From Rhizobium terricola (GTDB lineage: Bacteria; Pseudomonadota; Alphaproteobacteria; Rhizobiales; Rhizobiaceae): a stretch of DNA of 64,000 nt. The notes under the pieces are model-generated. The model had not been told where the DNA came from and made no database searches. It was given only the letters and a program-made list of their open reading frames with translations. Location of the stretch: the NCBI RefSeq assembly GCF_012927355.1, contig NZ_JABBGK010000010.1, positions 43,080 through 107,079 on the forward strand. Reading direction: 5' to 3'. The translations under genes and the position numbers were made by a program. Below are positions 53,431 through 62,236 of this stretch, one piece after another (positions within the stretch are counted from its first letter, which is position 1; each line of letters starts with the position of its first letter).

Positions 53431-54324
53431 TCAAGCTGCCTTGTCGTCGAGGAAGGCGGCAACTTCGGCCATGCAGGCTTCACGCTCCTCGACATGCGGC
53501 ATGTGGCTCGACTGTTCGAAGATGCGCCAGCGCACGTCGGGGATCTCGTTCGCATAGGGCTGGACGCAGGCTTCGGTTGCTTCGTCATAGCGGCCGGAGA
53601 TCAGGAGCGTCGGTGCGGAGATGGTCGAAAGCCGGCCGACGATCGACCAGTCCTTCATCGTGCCGATGACATGAAATTCGTTCGGGCCGTTCATGGTGTG
53701 GTAGACGGTCGGGTCGGCGGCAATCGCGTCGAAGGTCCGCTTGACCTCCGGCGGCATGGGCACGACCCGGCAGACATGGCGCTGGTTGAAGACGTCGGTC
53801 GCCTCCATGTATTCGACGCTGTCGGTGGTCTCGGCCTGCTCGTGCTTCAGCAACGTCGCCTGGACCTCGGGGGGCAGGGCCTCGCGCAGCCGGTTGGCCT
53901 CGGAGATCCAGGTCTTCATGGCGGCCGGGGAGTTGGCGATGATCAGGGCCTTGAGACCCGCCGGGCGTTCGACGGCGAATTCGGCGGCAAGCATGCCGCC
54001 CCAGGACTGGCCAAGCAGGCAATAGGCGTCGCGGATGCCGAGATGGTCGATCAGGTTGTGCAATTCGGTCCGGAAGAACGGGACGGTCCAGAAGTCGCCG
54101 CCCTTTTCCGGCAGATGGGTCGACTTGCCGTTGCCGACCTGGTCGTAGTGGATCACGGCGCGGCCGGTCGCCGCGATGTCCTTGAAGCTGTCGACATAGT
54201 CATGCGTGCAGCCCGGTCCGCCGTGGGCGACGATGAGCGGCGGCTTGCCGGAGCCGAGATCCCCAATGATCCGGTACCAGGTCTTGTATTCGCCGTAGGG
54301 CGCATAGCCTTCAGTAGTCGACAC
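53431..54324 (-). CDS. Proline iminopeptidase-like alpha/beta hydrolase (S33 family)
   Basis: A 297-residue cytoplasmic hydrolase. The oxyanion motif HGGPG at 34-38 and the nucleophile elbow GQSWGG at 105-110 (Ser107) are typical of S33 proline iminopeptidases. The catalytic aspartate is likely in ISGRYDEATE near 243 and the histidine in QSSHMPHVEE near 273. GTG 54324 after AGGAGCACGAAAC is the likely start, and an extension to 54363 is discarded. Some members cut amino-acid amides rather than N-terminal prolines, which would fit an amide-responsive operon. It sits between the amiR-like and binding-protein genes. Confidence 0.88.
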   Translation of the reverse strand: MSTTEGYAPYGEYKTWYRIIGDLGSGKPPLIVAHGGPGCTHDYVDSFKDIAATGRAVIHYDQVGNGKSTHLPEKGGDFWTVPFFRTELHNLIDHLGIRDAYCLLGQSWGGMLAAEFAVERPAGLKALIIANSPAAMKTWISEANRLREALPPEVQATLLKHEQAETTDSVEYMEATDVFNQRHVCRVVPMPPEVKRTFDAIAADPTVYHTMNGPNEFHVIGTMKDWSIVGRLSTISAPTLLISGRYDEATEACVQPYANEIPDVRWRIFEQSSHMPHVEEREACMAEVAAFLDDKAA

Positions 54325-54355
54325 GTTTCGTGCTCCTTTTCGTCTTCGTCCTGTC

Positions 54356-54946
54356 TTAGGCACCGCTCCTGGTGCGGCGATCGTCGCGGCAGATGGCTTC
54401 GGCGGTTTCCTCGATGGTCATGCCCCAGTCCATGGCGATTTTGCGCAGGCGCTTCCATGCGCCTGCCTCGTCGAGCCGTTCCTGCTGCAGGAGCTTCAGG
54501 ACGGCGCGCACGACGATGGGCCGCTGGCGCAACCTGTCTTCGAGGGCCCTGATATCGTCGGCCTGGCTGCGCGTGACCTGATAGGCATGGGCGGCGATCA
54601 GCAGCGCGCTGTAGGCGCCGGTCGAGCCGATGGGTTTCAGCAGATGAGCGTTGGAGCCCTGGGCCAGCGCCCATTCGACGCGGCCGGGTGCCTCCGAGCC
54701 TATGAGGGCGATCATCGGCATCGGTGCGAAGCCGCGGGGCCAGGGAAACTGGCCGTCATGTCCCATGTCCGCGTCGAAGAAGACGACGTCGCAGTCGGCA
54801 TCCGCGCCGTCGACTTGCGGCCAGACCACGCTGACGCGGATATGCAGGAGCTCGAGCTGGCGCTTCAGCGCATCCACGGAGGGATGGTCGCGGTGGAGGA
54901 TGACGGCATGCCAGCTGGCAAGGGCAAGGCGGTCGGCTCGGCTCAT
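54356..54946 (-). CDS. AmiR-like response regulator with ANTAR RNA-binding domain
   Basis: A 196-residue antiterminator of the AmiR/NasT type. The N-terminal part is a degenerate receiver domain (VILHRDHPSVDALKRQLELL, with DVVFFDADMG near 53). A coiled-coil follows, then the C-terminal ANTAR domain (about 135-190): RPIVVRAVLKLLQQERLDEA, GAWKRLRKIAMDWGMTIEET and AEAI. ANTAR proteins bind leader RNA and prevent termination. The gene overlaps the AmiC-like gene by 4 bp, exactly as amiC-amiR pairs do. The matching leader terminator is at 56243-56282. Confidence 0.9.
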   Translation of the reverse strand: MSRADRLALASWHAVILHRDHPSVDALKRQLELLHIRVSVVWPQVDGADADCDVVFFDADMGHDGQFPWPRGFAPMPMIALIGSEAPGRVEWALAQGSNAHLLKPIGSTGAYSALLIAAHAYQVTRSQADDIRALEDRLRQRPIVVRAVLKLLQQERLDEAGAWKRLRKIAMDWGMTIEETAEAICRDDRRTRSGA

Positions 54947-56118
54947 TTGATCACCTTCAGCGTGTTGCCGGACGTCGGTCCGGCCGCATCCGTGCCGCCG
55001 GTGGCCAAGGGGCGGGCGAGCGAGCGCACCAGATAGGGATCCGCCACGACGGGGCCGGGAGCGCTGTGGAAGATGTCGAATTCACCCTGTGCATTGGAGA
55101 GGCCGATATGCGGCCGCAATGCCGCGTGATGGGTGCGCGGATCTATCGACACCGGACCGACGGGCGTGTCGAAGAGACGTGAGGTGACGACGCGGCGGAC
55201 CGCTTCCGGTGCGTCGGTTGCCGCATCGGCGATCGCCCGCGCGAGAATAGACACACTCATATAGGCCGCGACGAAGGAGGTCGTCAGCCGCCGATCGCTG
55301 CCGTGGCGAAGCGCCATGCGTGCCTTGAAGTCGCGGTTTTCCTCGGTGTCCAGACCGTTGAAGTAGGGCGAGGACGAGATATGGCCGGAACGGGCGGACG
55401 ACGACAGACCGTCGAGCTCGATTTCCGACAGGTTGCAGGCGACGACCGGCGGCGCGGACGGGATCCTGCCGCGAAGCTCGTCATAGGCGGCGAGGAAGGC
55501 GGTCGACGATTCCCCGACCAGATTGCTCAGGATGAAATCGGGCTTCTTCTGCTCGATCTCGGCGATCAGGTGCTCGACCTCGATCGAGCCAAGCGGCACG
55601 AAACGATCGGATACCACCTGTCCGCCGGCTGTCTCGGCGATCTCCCGGGCGATGCGGCTGATCTCCCAGCCCCAGATGTAATTGGATCCGACAATGAAGG
55701 GTCGGCGGCCATGGCGCGGCAGGACATGCTCGAACAGCGGCAGAAGGTGCTGGTTCGGGCAGGCGCCGAGATAGATCGCGCTGTCGCTCGCCTCGTAGCC
55801 TTCGTAGGGAAAGGCATACCAGAGCAGCGCGCCGTGACGCTCGATCGCTGGCAGCACGTCCTTTCGGCTCCAGGAGGTGATGGTTCCGATCACATGACGG
55901 CATCCGTGCTGGCGGATGGCCGCCTCGGCCAGAAGCGCGTAGTGCTCGGCCCGCCCGGCCGGATCGTCGATCTTCGGTTCGATGCGAAAGGGGATGCGGG
56001 CATCGGCATTGACCTCGGAGATCGCAGCCATGGCGCCGGCAACCGCTTCCCGACCGAGCGCGGCATAGGCCCCGGTGGTCGAATAGAGGAGGGAAACCGG
56101 CACCGTTTCGCGCTTCAT
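54943..56118 (-). CDS. AmiC-like amide-sensor protein (type 1 periplasmic-binding fold)
   Basis: A 391-residue protein of the AmiC/branched-chain amino acid-binding family. Its N-terminus VPVSLLYSTTGAYAALGREA is typical of AmiC. No signal peptide is present from ATG 56118, fitting a cytoplasmic sensor. Later marks are IGTITSWSRKDVLPAIERHG near 95, FIVGSNYIWGWEISRIAREI near 160 and SNLVGESSTAFLAAYDELRG near 215. The frame is open to 56316, but the leader terminator lies inside that extension. ATG 56178 is a second option. AmiC binds AmiR and releases it when amide is bound. It is the first gene of the operon. Confidence 0.88.
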   Translation of the reverse strand: MKRETVPVSLLYSTTGAYAALGREAVAGAMAAISEVNADARIPFRIEPKIDDPAGRAEHYALLAEAAIRQHGCRHVIGTITSWSRKDVLPAIERHGALLWYAFPYEGYEASDSAIYLGACPNQHLLPLFEHVLPRHGRRPFIVGSNYIWGWEISRIAREIAETAGGQVVSDRFVPLGSIEVEHLIAEIEQKKPDFILSNLVGESSTAFLAAYDELRGRIPSAPPVVACNLSEIELDGLSSSARSGHISSSPYFNGLDTEENRDFKARMALRHGSDRRLTTSFVAAYMSVSILARAIADAATDAPEAVRRVVTSRLFDTPVGPVSIDPRTHHAALRPHIGLSNAQGEFDIFHSAPGPVVADPYLVRSLARPLATGGTDAAGPTSGNTLKVIK

Positions 56119-56242
56119 CGCGAGCACACTCCCGACCGCGGCAACCCGCGACCCTCTGCGTTCATCGACACTTCCCATGGCTTCATTGCCCGGTTCCCGT
56201 CCACGCTTGTGTTCCACTCGACCGGTCTCGGCTGCGCGAAAC

Positions 56243-56282
56243 AAAAAAAGCCCCGCACCGCGTGTCTCGCGGTATCGGGGCT
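56243..56282 (-). terminator. Leader intrinsic terminator (putative AmiR antitermination target)
   Basis: On the minus strand AGCCCCG-ataCCGCG-agaca-CGCGGtg-CGGGGCT forms a long hairpin followed by seven T residues. It lies after the promoter at 56320-56348 and before the amiC-like start (56118). A smaller hairpin, CGGCAG-gag-CTGCCG at 56293-56307, precedes it. This is the layout of an amide-operon attenuator. Confidence 0.8.
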
Positions 56283-56319
56283 CGTTTGCCGTCGGCAGCT
56301 CCTGCCGTTTTCTCAATGA

Positions 56320-56348
56320 AAGCTAGGATATGACTGCAATGTAGTCAA
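56320..56348 (-). promoter_or_regulatory. Candidate sigma-70 promoter of the amide operon
   Basis: Minus strand: -35 TTGACT (56348-56343), 17-bp spacer, -10 TAGCTT (56325-56320). Transcription would begin near 56313, giving a leader of about 195 nt that includes both hairpins before the amiC-like start. Confidence 0.5.
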
Positions 56349-56480
56349 ACACTTTGTTTGCCTAAAACTTGGCCAATAGTGCTTCTTTCCGCCCCTGCCG
56401 GCCTTCTTTCTGGCAACGGGTAAGGTCTCCCCTGCCGACACAAACGGCATGTGGCTGCGCGGGCATTCGCTTCGCCGGCT

Positions 56481-57392
56481 TCAGTGCCGGTTCTTCCGTC
56501 GTCCCTCCATCGCTGCCATGGCGGCGCCGGCGAGCACGAGCGGGAGGGCGACGAGGAAGGCGGAGGAGAGTGGTGCGCGGAAGATCACCAGATCGGCGAG
56601 CACCGGCCAGACGATCGCGAGGTATTCGAAGGGGGCGAGCCGGGAGGCTTCGGCATGGCGGAAGGCGAGGGTCATCGCAATATGGGCGAGGCCGCCGAAC
56701 AGGCCGGCCAAAACGAGCAGCAGCAGGCCGCGGGCATCCGGCATCACCCACCCGAAGGGAAGCGTGGCGATCCCACCCAGCATCGAGGCCACCACGAAGT
56801 AGAAGGCGATCGCACCGGGACTTTCGCTTCGGCTGAGGCTGCGTACCATGATCAGCGCGCAGGCCGTCAGCAGCCCCATCAAAAGGCCGAAGACGTAACC
56901 CCAGATCCTGTCGGCATCCGCCGTCCCGTTGCCGATCTCCGGCCAGACCAGCGCCAGCACGCCGCAGAGGCCGAGCAGGACCCCGCCGACGCGCCAGACG
57001 GTCAGGCGCTCGGAGAGCAGGACGACACCGGCGATACCGGTAAATGCCGGCGAGAGATAGCTTATGAGCGTCGCCTCGGCGAGCGGCAGGCGTGCGATCG
57101 AGGCAAAGGAGGCGAACATGGCGGCGGCTCCGAAGCCAGAGCGCACCAGATGGCCGAAGGGTCGCCGGGTGGCGAGGCCGCCCGGAAATTCGCCGCGCAG
57201 CGACAGGAAGGCGACGAGCGGGATGAGGGCGAAGGCTGAGCGAAAGAAGACGATCTGGCCGAGCGGCACGTGTCCGGACAGCGCCTTGACGAAGATCGCC
57301 ATCGCGGCAAACAGGAGCCCGGAAAGGACCCTGAGGCCGATCCCGAGGGCTGGTCGCTCCAAGCCCCGGGGCGAATTGTCCGTCGTCGTCAT
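56481..57392 (-). CDS. EamA/DMT family membrane transporter
   Basis: A 303-residue protein with ten hydrophobic segments forming two EamA domains (about 15-150 and 165-295). Family marks are FFRSAFALIPLVAFL near 50, ISYLSPAFTGIAGVVLLSER near 109 and FEYLAIVWPVLADLVIF near 252. Members export amino acids, purines or other metabolites. ATG 57392 after CCGGAGCTGAGCCC is used rather than 57416. It lies alone between the amide operon and the betaine demethylase genes, so its substrate cannot be guessed safely. Confidence 0.88.
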   Translation of the reverse strand: MTTTDNSPRGLERPALGIGLRVLSGLLFAAMAIFVKALSGHVPLGQIVFFRSAFALIPLVAFLSLRGEFPGGLATRRPFGHLVRSGFGAAAMFASFASIARLPLAEATLISYLSPAFTGIAGVVLLSERLTVWRVGGVLLGLCGVLALVWPEIGNGTADADRIWGYVFGLLMGLLTACALIMVRSLSRSESPGAIAFYFVVASMLGGIATLPFGWVMPDARGLLLLVLAGLFGGLAHIAMTLAFRHAEASRLAPFEYLAIVWPVLADLVIFRAPLSSAFLVALPLVLAGAAMAAMEGRRKNRH

Positions 57393-57569
57393 GGGCTCAG
57401 CTCCGGGCGCCTTCATTCGGGCGGTCCCGAGAATCAGTCACGGGGCTTCGGGCCGCGCGGCTCGATAGCACAGTTTGGCGTGGCTGACGCAAGATCCTGC
57501 CGTTTCCGGGACGTGCCGCTTTGTCGGCGTCGTCCCCGGCACGCCTTGCCCAATTCTCTCCGCAAGCCT

Positions 57570-58661
57570 CTACCGTTCGATCACCAGGTCGGTCAGCGGC
57601 CGGGAGCAGCAGGGGAGGAAGAGGCCGGCGTCGATCTCGCGCTGCCGGATGCCGCCATTGTGTTGCATGTCGACGGAACCGGACAGGAGCTTCGACTTGC
57701 AGGTGCCGCAGATCCCGTTGGCGCAGGACGACGGGATGCGGATGCCGGCCTTTCTTGCGCAGGACAGGACCGTCTGCTCTTCGGTGACGTCGATCGTGCG
57801 CCCCTGTTTCGAAAAGGTGACCGAGAAGGTTCTGGCGCCCGCCGGTTCGGACGGCGCCTCGACGGTTTCGTCGATCACCGCGGAGTCGAAGCTCTCCTCG
57901 ACATAGTTCGATGCGGGCACGCCGAGTTCGCCGACGATCGAACGGGCGGCGGCCATGAACGGGGCGGGACCGCAGCACATCACGATGCGTCCGGCGATGT
58001 CGGGCACCGCGAGCCTCAGATAGTCGCTGGAGATGCGACCCGACAAACCCGGCCAGGACAGCTCGCCGGTCCGGTCCTCGGGCAGGAAATGCAGCCGCAA
58101 TCCCTTGATCTTCTCCGCCAGGCCGGCGAGTTCTCCGCGGAAAATCAGGTCGCGGGGCGTGCGCGCCGCATGCAGGAAGACGACGTCGGCGTCCTCGCAG
58201 GTGTCGGCCATGTCGCGCAGCATCGACATCATCGGCGTGATGCCCGAACCGCCCGAGAGCAGCATGAACCTGCTGCCGGGGCGGTCGTTACGGACGAAGC
58301 GGCCAAGCGGACCGTTCGCCTTCACCCTTGCGCCGGCCGCCAGATTGTCATGCAGCCAGTTGGACACCTTGCCGCCGGCAACGCGTTTCACCGTCACGGA
58401 AAAGGCGTTCCCACGCTGCGGCGAGGATGAGATCGAGTAACAGCGGCTTTCGACCGCGTCGTCGATCTCGAAGTCGAAGAGGAAATACTGCCCCGCATCG
58501 AAGACAAAGCTCCGATGGTCGGCCGACGCGAAGGTGAAGGTCTTCACGTCGTGGGTCTCCTGATGCACACCGATGCAGACCAGCGTGTCGTCGAGCTCCG
58601 GGTTCCAGAGTTCTGACCGCCGGCCGGTCTTCAGGGCCGTTCCAGCGCTCTTAATATCCAT
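57570..58661 (-). CDS. gbcB: Rieske monooxygenase reductase, GbcB-like
   Basis: A 363-residue electron-transfer protein. An FAD-binding ferredoxin-reductase domain (about 30-130, RCYSISSSPQRG) is followed by an NAD-binding domain (SGGSGITPMMSML near 158; VMCCGPAPFM near 232). The C-terminal plant-type 2Fe-2S domain carries CANGICGTC and a distant LPCCSRP cysteine. This order is typical of GbcB and other Rieske oxygenase reductases. It supplies electrons from NADH to the oxygenase encoded just upstream, and its start overlaps the end of that gene by 11 bp. The longer frame to 58790 is out of family. Confidence 0.9.
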   Translation of the reverse strand: MDIKSAGTALKTGRRSELWNPELDDTLVCIGVHQETHDVKTFTFASADHRSFVFDAGQYFLFDFEIDDAVESRCYSISSSPQRGNAFSVTVKRVAGGKVSNWLHDNLAAGARVKANGPLGRFVRNDRPGSRFMLLSGGSGITPMMSMLRDMADTCEDADVVFLHAARTPRDLIFRGELAGLAEKIKGLRLHFLPEDRTGELSWPGLSGRISSDYLRLAVPDIAGRIVMCCGPAPFMAAARSIVGELGVPASNYVEESFDSAVIDETVEAPSEPAGARTFSVTFSKQGRTIDVTEEQTVLSCARKAGIRIPSSCANGICGTCKSKLLSGSVDMQHNGGIRQREIDAGLFLPCCSRPLTDLVIER

Positions 58662-59904
58662 TGGCGCGCATCCGGTCGATGTACCACGAGGCGAACTTGT
58701 CGAGGTTGGTTTCGGAGAAGCGCGAATAGGGGCCGGGCACATAGGCCGGATCCTTGACGCCGGCATGGGAGCGGGCCACCAGCTCGGCATCCTGGTCGGT
58801 GGTCGCCAGCCAGACGCTGGTCAGCTTGTCGAAATCATAGTCGACACCCTCGACGGCGTCCTTGTGCACCAACCACTTGGTCCGGACCAGGGTCTTGTCG
58901 GCCGAGAGCGGGATGACGATGGCGATGACCGCGTGATCGCCCATGAAGTGGTTCCAGCTGTTGTGGCCCCAGAGGTGGGTGTCGCCGGTGTCCTTGCGGG
59001 TCATGTGGCCGAGCAGCTTCGAGGAGGCTGACGTCGCGTCCGGGGTCTGGCTCTCGCCGGCACCGGAGATGATCAGGCGCTGGGTGCGGAAGTTGGTCAC
59101 GCAGTCGGAGAGGCGCTCGACGGCCTTCGACGGATAACCCTCCGCTTCCCAGTTCTCGGTCCGTCGGGCATAGAGCGCTTCATGTTCCCGTGCCACTTCC
59201 CTGTCCTCTGGGCTCAGGCTGTCGGGATCGAAGCCGAAGTCGAGGTCGATGAAGGACACGCACAGTTCCGGATGGTTGGCGGAACAGTGATAGCATTCGC
59301 GGTTGTTCTCGATCGTCAGCTTCCAGTTGCCTTCCTCGATCACGTCCGCCTGGTGGGCGATCCGCGCATTGGCGATGTCATAAGGTGCCAGCCGCCCCGC
59401 CATGACTTCGGCGAGGAAGTCGATGTCTTCCGGCGGGTCGTCGGAGAGGCAGGCATAGATCAGGCCGCCGATCAGCCGGAAGGCGACCGGCTTCAGGCTC
59501 TTGCAGCTCTTGTCGAAGTCGGCGCCCATGTGAGGGGCGTAGGCGAGCTCGCCCGACAGTTCATAGGTCCACTGGTGATAGGGGCAGACGAGCTTCGAGA
59601 CCACCGTCGGGCCCGGATCGAGAATGCGTGCGCCGCGGTGGCGGCAGACATTGCGCACGACCCGGATCGCCGCGTCGTCGTCGCGCAGGATGATGAGGCT
59701 CGAAGTGCCGATGTCCACGACGGTCGCGTCACCGGGTTCGGGCACGTCGCATTCGAGGCCGATGCAGATCCAGTGCTTGCGAAAGAAGACGTCCATGTCG
59801 GCTTCGAAAACGTCCTGGCGGGTGTAGAGGCCGGCCGGCAGCGAATGGCCGTCGGCTCTCGCGTCGAGCAGTGATGAAATGGAGGAAGCGAAGGTTTGCA
59901 GCAT
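58651..59904 (-). CDS. gbcA: Rieske (2Fe-2S) oxygenase alpha subunit, GbcA/Stc2-like betaine demethylase
   Basis: A 417-residue oxygenase. The Rieske ligands are C87 and H89 (CRHRGA) and C107 and H110 (CPYHQWTY). The mononuclear iron site uses H206 and H211 in NNRECYHCSANHPE, plus a later carboxylate. This site pattern is shared by GbcA (glycine betaine monooxygenase) and Stc2 (stachydrine/proline betaine demethylase). The enzyme removes an N-methyl group as formaldehyde, using O2 and electrons from the reductase. A divergent LysR regulator and a betaine-type ABC importer nearby support a betaine substrate. Glycine betaine and proline betaine both remain possible. Confidence 0.9.
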   Translation of the reverse strand: MLQTFASSISSLLDARADGHSLPAGLYTRQDVFEADMDVFFRKHWICIGLECDVPEPGDATVVDIGTSSLIILRDDDAAIRVVRNVCRHRGARILDPGPTVVSKLVCPYHQWTYELSGELAYAPHMGADFDKSCKSLKPVAFRLIGGLIYACLSDDPPEDIDFLAEVMAGRLAPYDIANARIAHQADVIEEGNWKLTIENNRECYHCSANHPELCVSFIDLDFGFDPDSLSPEDREVAREHEALYARRTENWEAEGYPSKAVERLSDCVTNFRTQRLIISGAGESQTPDATSASSKLLGHMTRKDTGDTHLWGHNSWNHFMGDHAVIAIVIPLSADKTLVRTKWLVHKDAVEGVDYDFDKLTSVWLATTDQDAELVARSHAGVKDPAYVPGPYSRFSETNLDKFASWYIDRMRANGY

Positions 59905-59977
59905 AATCAGGCCTCATGATTTGACGGCCGATCATTTCTTGACGAACAGCAGATCTCAACGGCATAAATGGGCCGAA

Positions 59978-59990
59978 TTCGCATAACGAA
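59978..59990. promoter_or_regulatory. Candidate LysR (GcvA-type) binding site
   Basis: TTCG-cataa-CGAA is an inverted repeat within ATTCGCATAACGAAAT, resembling a LysR T-N11-A box. It lies between gbcA (start 59904) and the divergent LysR gene (start 60071), so it could serve both. Confidence 0.35.
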
Positions 59991-60070
59991 ATGTAATTTA
60001 AAACGCTTGTGCAGATCCAGGCCGATTCTTCAGGGATCGGTCGGAACGAGATGGAGAGGATGGAGCGAAG

Positions 60071-60985
60071 ATGGCCCGGTTCCGGCGAAAATTGCCGCCT
60101 CTGACGGGGTTGACGGCCTTCGAGGCCGCCGCGCGGCTTTCGAGCTTCACCAAGGCGGCGAGCGAGCTTGGGGTTACCCAGGCGGCGGTCAGCCGGCAGA
60201 TCCATCTCATCGAGGAGGGGCTCGGCTTTCCGCTGTTCCGGCGGCTGCATCGCCGGATCGAGCTTACCGACAAGGGGCGTGCGCTTTCCTCTTCGACGAG
60301 CGCCGCCTTCACGCTCATTGCCGAGACGATCGATGACATCACGCGGGAAGAGACCGCCGACGGGCTGACGATCTCGGCGAGCGTCGCCTTCTCGCATTTC
60401 TGGCTGCTGCCGAAGATCGCGTCCTTTTCCAGGGCCTGCCCTGGCGTCGCGCTCCGCATCGTTTCCCAGGACAACAATGCCGCGCTCGACAGCGGGGACG
60501 TCGACCTGGCGATCCGCTATGGCAACGGCATGTGGCCGGACGGGCGCGCGGAACTTCTGTTCGACGACGAGGTCTTTCCGGTCTGCACGCCGGATTATGC
60601 GGAAAAGCTCGGCGAGCATCCGGATCTCGCCGAGCTCGTGCGCCACCCGCTGATCAGCTACGACACCGAGGATCCGAGCTGGACGGGATGGGACGAGTGG
60701 CTGGCGGCCTTTTCGATGACGCTTCCGAAACGTATATCCGGCATGCGCTGCAGTTTTTACACCGAGGCGATCTATGCGGCGCTGAACGGCCAGGGGATCG
60801 TTCTCGGCTGGCGGCGGCTGGTCCAGAATCTCCTCGACCAGAAGGCGCTGGTGCGGGTGACGGGCCAGTCGATCGCCACCCGGAACGGCTACTTCGTCGT
60901 CGCGCCGCCGCGAAGCGCGCGGAACGAGCGCGTGCGCGAGTTCGTGGCATGGCTGAAGGCCGAGGCGCAGGGCGCCGTTTCCTGA
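60071..60985 (+). CDS. GcvA-like LysR family regulator
   Basis: A 304-residue regulator. The start LPPLTGLTAFEAAARLSSFT, then KAASELGVTQAAVSRQIHLI and FRRLHRRIELTDKG, is the typical GcvA-type LysR HTH. The effector domain includes SASVAFSHFWLLPKIASFSR near 102, DVDLAIRYGNGMWPDGRAEL near 142 and YAALNGQGIVLGWRRLVQNL near 237. It diverges from gbcAB, and the closest known functional analogues control glycine or betaine genes. It probably activates gbcAB in response to a betaine or its product. Confidence 0.9.
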   Translation: MARFRRKLPPLTGLTAFEAAARLSSFTKAASELGVTQAAVSRQIHLIEEGLGFPLFRRLHRRIELTDKGRALSSSTSAAFTLIAETIDDITREETADGLTISASVAFSHFWLLPKIASFSRACPGVALRIVSQDNNAALDSGDVDLAIRYGNGMWPDGRAELLFDDEVFPVCTPDYAEKLGEHPDLAELVRHPLISYDTEDPSWTGWDEWLAAFSMTLPKRISGMRCSFYTEAIYAALNGQGIVLGWRRLVQNLLDQKALVRVTGQSIATRNGYFVVAPPRSARNERVREFVAWLKAEAQGAVS

Positions 60986-61036
60986 CGGAGAGAGAAGACG
61001 GCGCGACTTGACTTGTGCGCCGGCCGATGCCGAGGC

Positions 61037-62059
61037 TCAGCGGTCCGGGACGGCGCCGGCCAGATCGGCGAAGCCGCTGATCTCCGCGAGCAGATCGCCG
61101 TCGATCGGCAGCATTGCGGTTTCATCGACGTCCGACGGGATCTGCCCGCCGGGGATGTGCACGCCCATGGCCCGTAGCCGCTCGAACTGGGCGGCGACGC
61201 GTTCGGCAAAGTCTGGATCGGCTGCAACCGGAGAGATGGCAACGATGGTCATGCCGGCTGCAGGTGTCTGGTTGCCGGTGCGGAAATCGGGGGACTCGGT
61301 CGACCACGCGGCGCCCGAGAGGCCGGCCGAAAGGATCTCGACGAGCAGCGCTATGTTCGCGCCCTTGTAGCCGCCGAAGGGCAGGAGCGCGCCGAGCACG
61401 GCCCTTGCCGGGTCGGTGGTGATCGCGCCGGTCTCGTCGGTCGCCCAGCCGGGAGGGATCGCGCCTCCTTCTTCCGCCGCGCGGACGATGTTGACAAAGG
61501 CGGTCGCACTCGTCGCCTGGTCGATGACCAGCGGCGGCAAGGGGGAGGGCAGAGGCGCGCCGAAGGCGAGCGGGTTCGTGCAGTAGACGCGGCTGCCACC
61601 TTCTGCCGCCGCCATCAGGGCCGGCCCGTTGGAGCCGGCGATCGACAGCAGTCCGTCCTGTGCCAGCCGGCGGACGTAGTAGCCAAGTTCGCCGGCGGTG
61701 TAGCTGTTCTTCTGCGTGAAGACCGCGACGCCGAGGGTGCGGACGCGATCGGTGAAGTCGTTGTAGATCTGGTCGAAGCCGAGCTGGGCGATGCCGCCGT
61801 CCGCATCCGCGTGGATCACTGCCGGCAGGACGTGGTCGAAGCGGGGGCTGGCCTTGCCGGCGATCCTGCCGTCACGGATGCTGTGCAGATAATCGAGGAA
61901 ATGCGGAAATCCCATGCCGGGGCGTCCGGAACAGGCCGCGGACAGCGTGGCGTCCGCCAGGGCATCGGCCATGGCCGGGCTTGCGCCGGCGCCGAGGCAG
62001 GCGTCGTAAGCGAGACGGCGTCCATCCCTGATCGATATGCTCTTCATCTGTCCGGACAT
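61037..62059 (-). CDS. Ldh family oxidoreductase (malate/L-lactate dehydrogenase type 2)
   Basis: A 340-residue NAD(P)-dependent dehydrogenase of the Ldh_2 / YlbC / DpkA family. Typical pieces are SGRPGMGFPHFLDYLHSIRD near 46, QKNSYTAGELGYYVRRLAQD near 120, the conserved SNGPALMAAAEGG near 148, NPLAFGAPLP near 168 and PFGGYKGANIALLVEILSAG near 232. Members reduce keto acids or cyclic imines such as 1-piperideine- and 1-pyrroline-2-carboxylate. ATG 62059 after CTGGAGCCCCG is the start. Its place beside a betaine demethylase hints at proline-betaine or hydroxyproline-type chemistry. Confidence 0.88.
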   Translation of the reverse strand: MSGQMKSISIRDGRRLAYDACLGAGASPAMADALADATLSAACSGRPGMGFPHFLDYLHSIRDGRIAGKASPRFDHVLPAVIHADADGGIAQLGFDQIYNDFTDRVRTLGVAVFTQKNSYTAGELGYYVRRLAQDGLLSIAGSNGPALMAAAEGGSRVYCTNPLAFGAPLPSPLPPLVIDQATSATAFVNIVRAAEEGGAIPPGWATDETGAITTDPARAVLGALLPFGGYKGANIALLVEILSAGLSGAAWSTESPDFRTGNQTPAAGMTIVAISPVAADPDFAERVAAQFERLRAMGVHIPGGQIPSDVDETAMLPIDGDLLAEISGFADLAGAVPDR

Positions 62060-62165
62060 CGGGGCTCCAGTGCAGTGGTATGGGAGAGGTGAAAGGTCAG
62101 GGCAGCAGAGAGGTTGCTGTCGCCGATGACACCGGGCCGGCAGGTGCCTCGCCATCGGGGAAGGA

Positions 62166-62198
62166 AGGAAAAGTCCCGGGGCGGGATGGCGCCCCGGG
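62166..62198 (-). terminator. Intrinsic terminator after the betaine importer genes
   Basis: On the minus strand CCCGGGGCG-ccatcc-CGCCCCGGG is a perfect 9-bp stem followed by ACTTTTCC. It lies 38 bp after the stop of the ProV-type ATPase, so it most likely ends that operon. The Ldh gene is then transcribed separately. Confidence 0.7.
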
Positions 62199-62236
62199 GT
62201 CGTCTTCATTTGGTCATACCGTCCAAGGCCGTCCGG

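Noticed and set aside
56250..56307. Canonical ANTAR two-hairpin motif with hexaloops
   Set aside because: The two hairpins have loops of 3 to 5 bases and do not show the A1/G4 hexaloop pattern, so I report only the terminator and its position.
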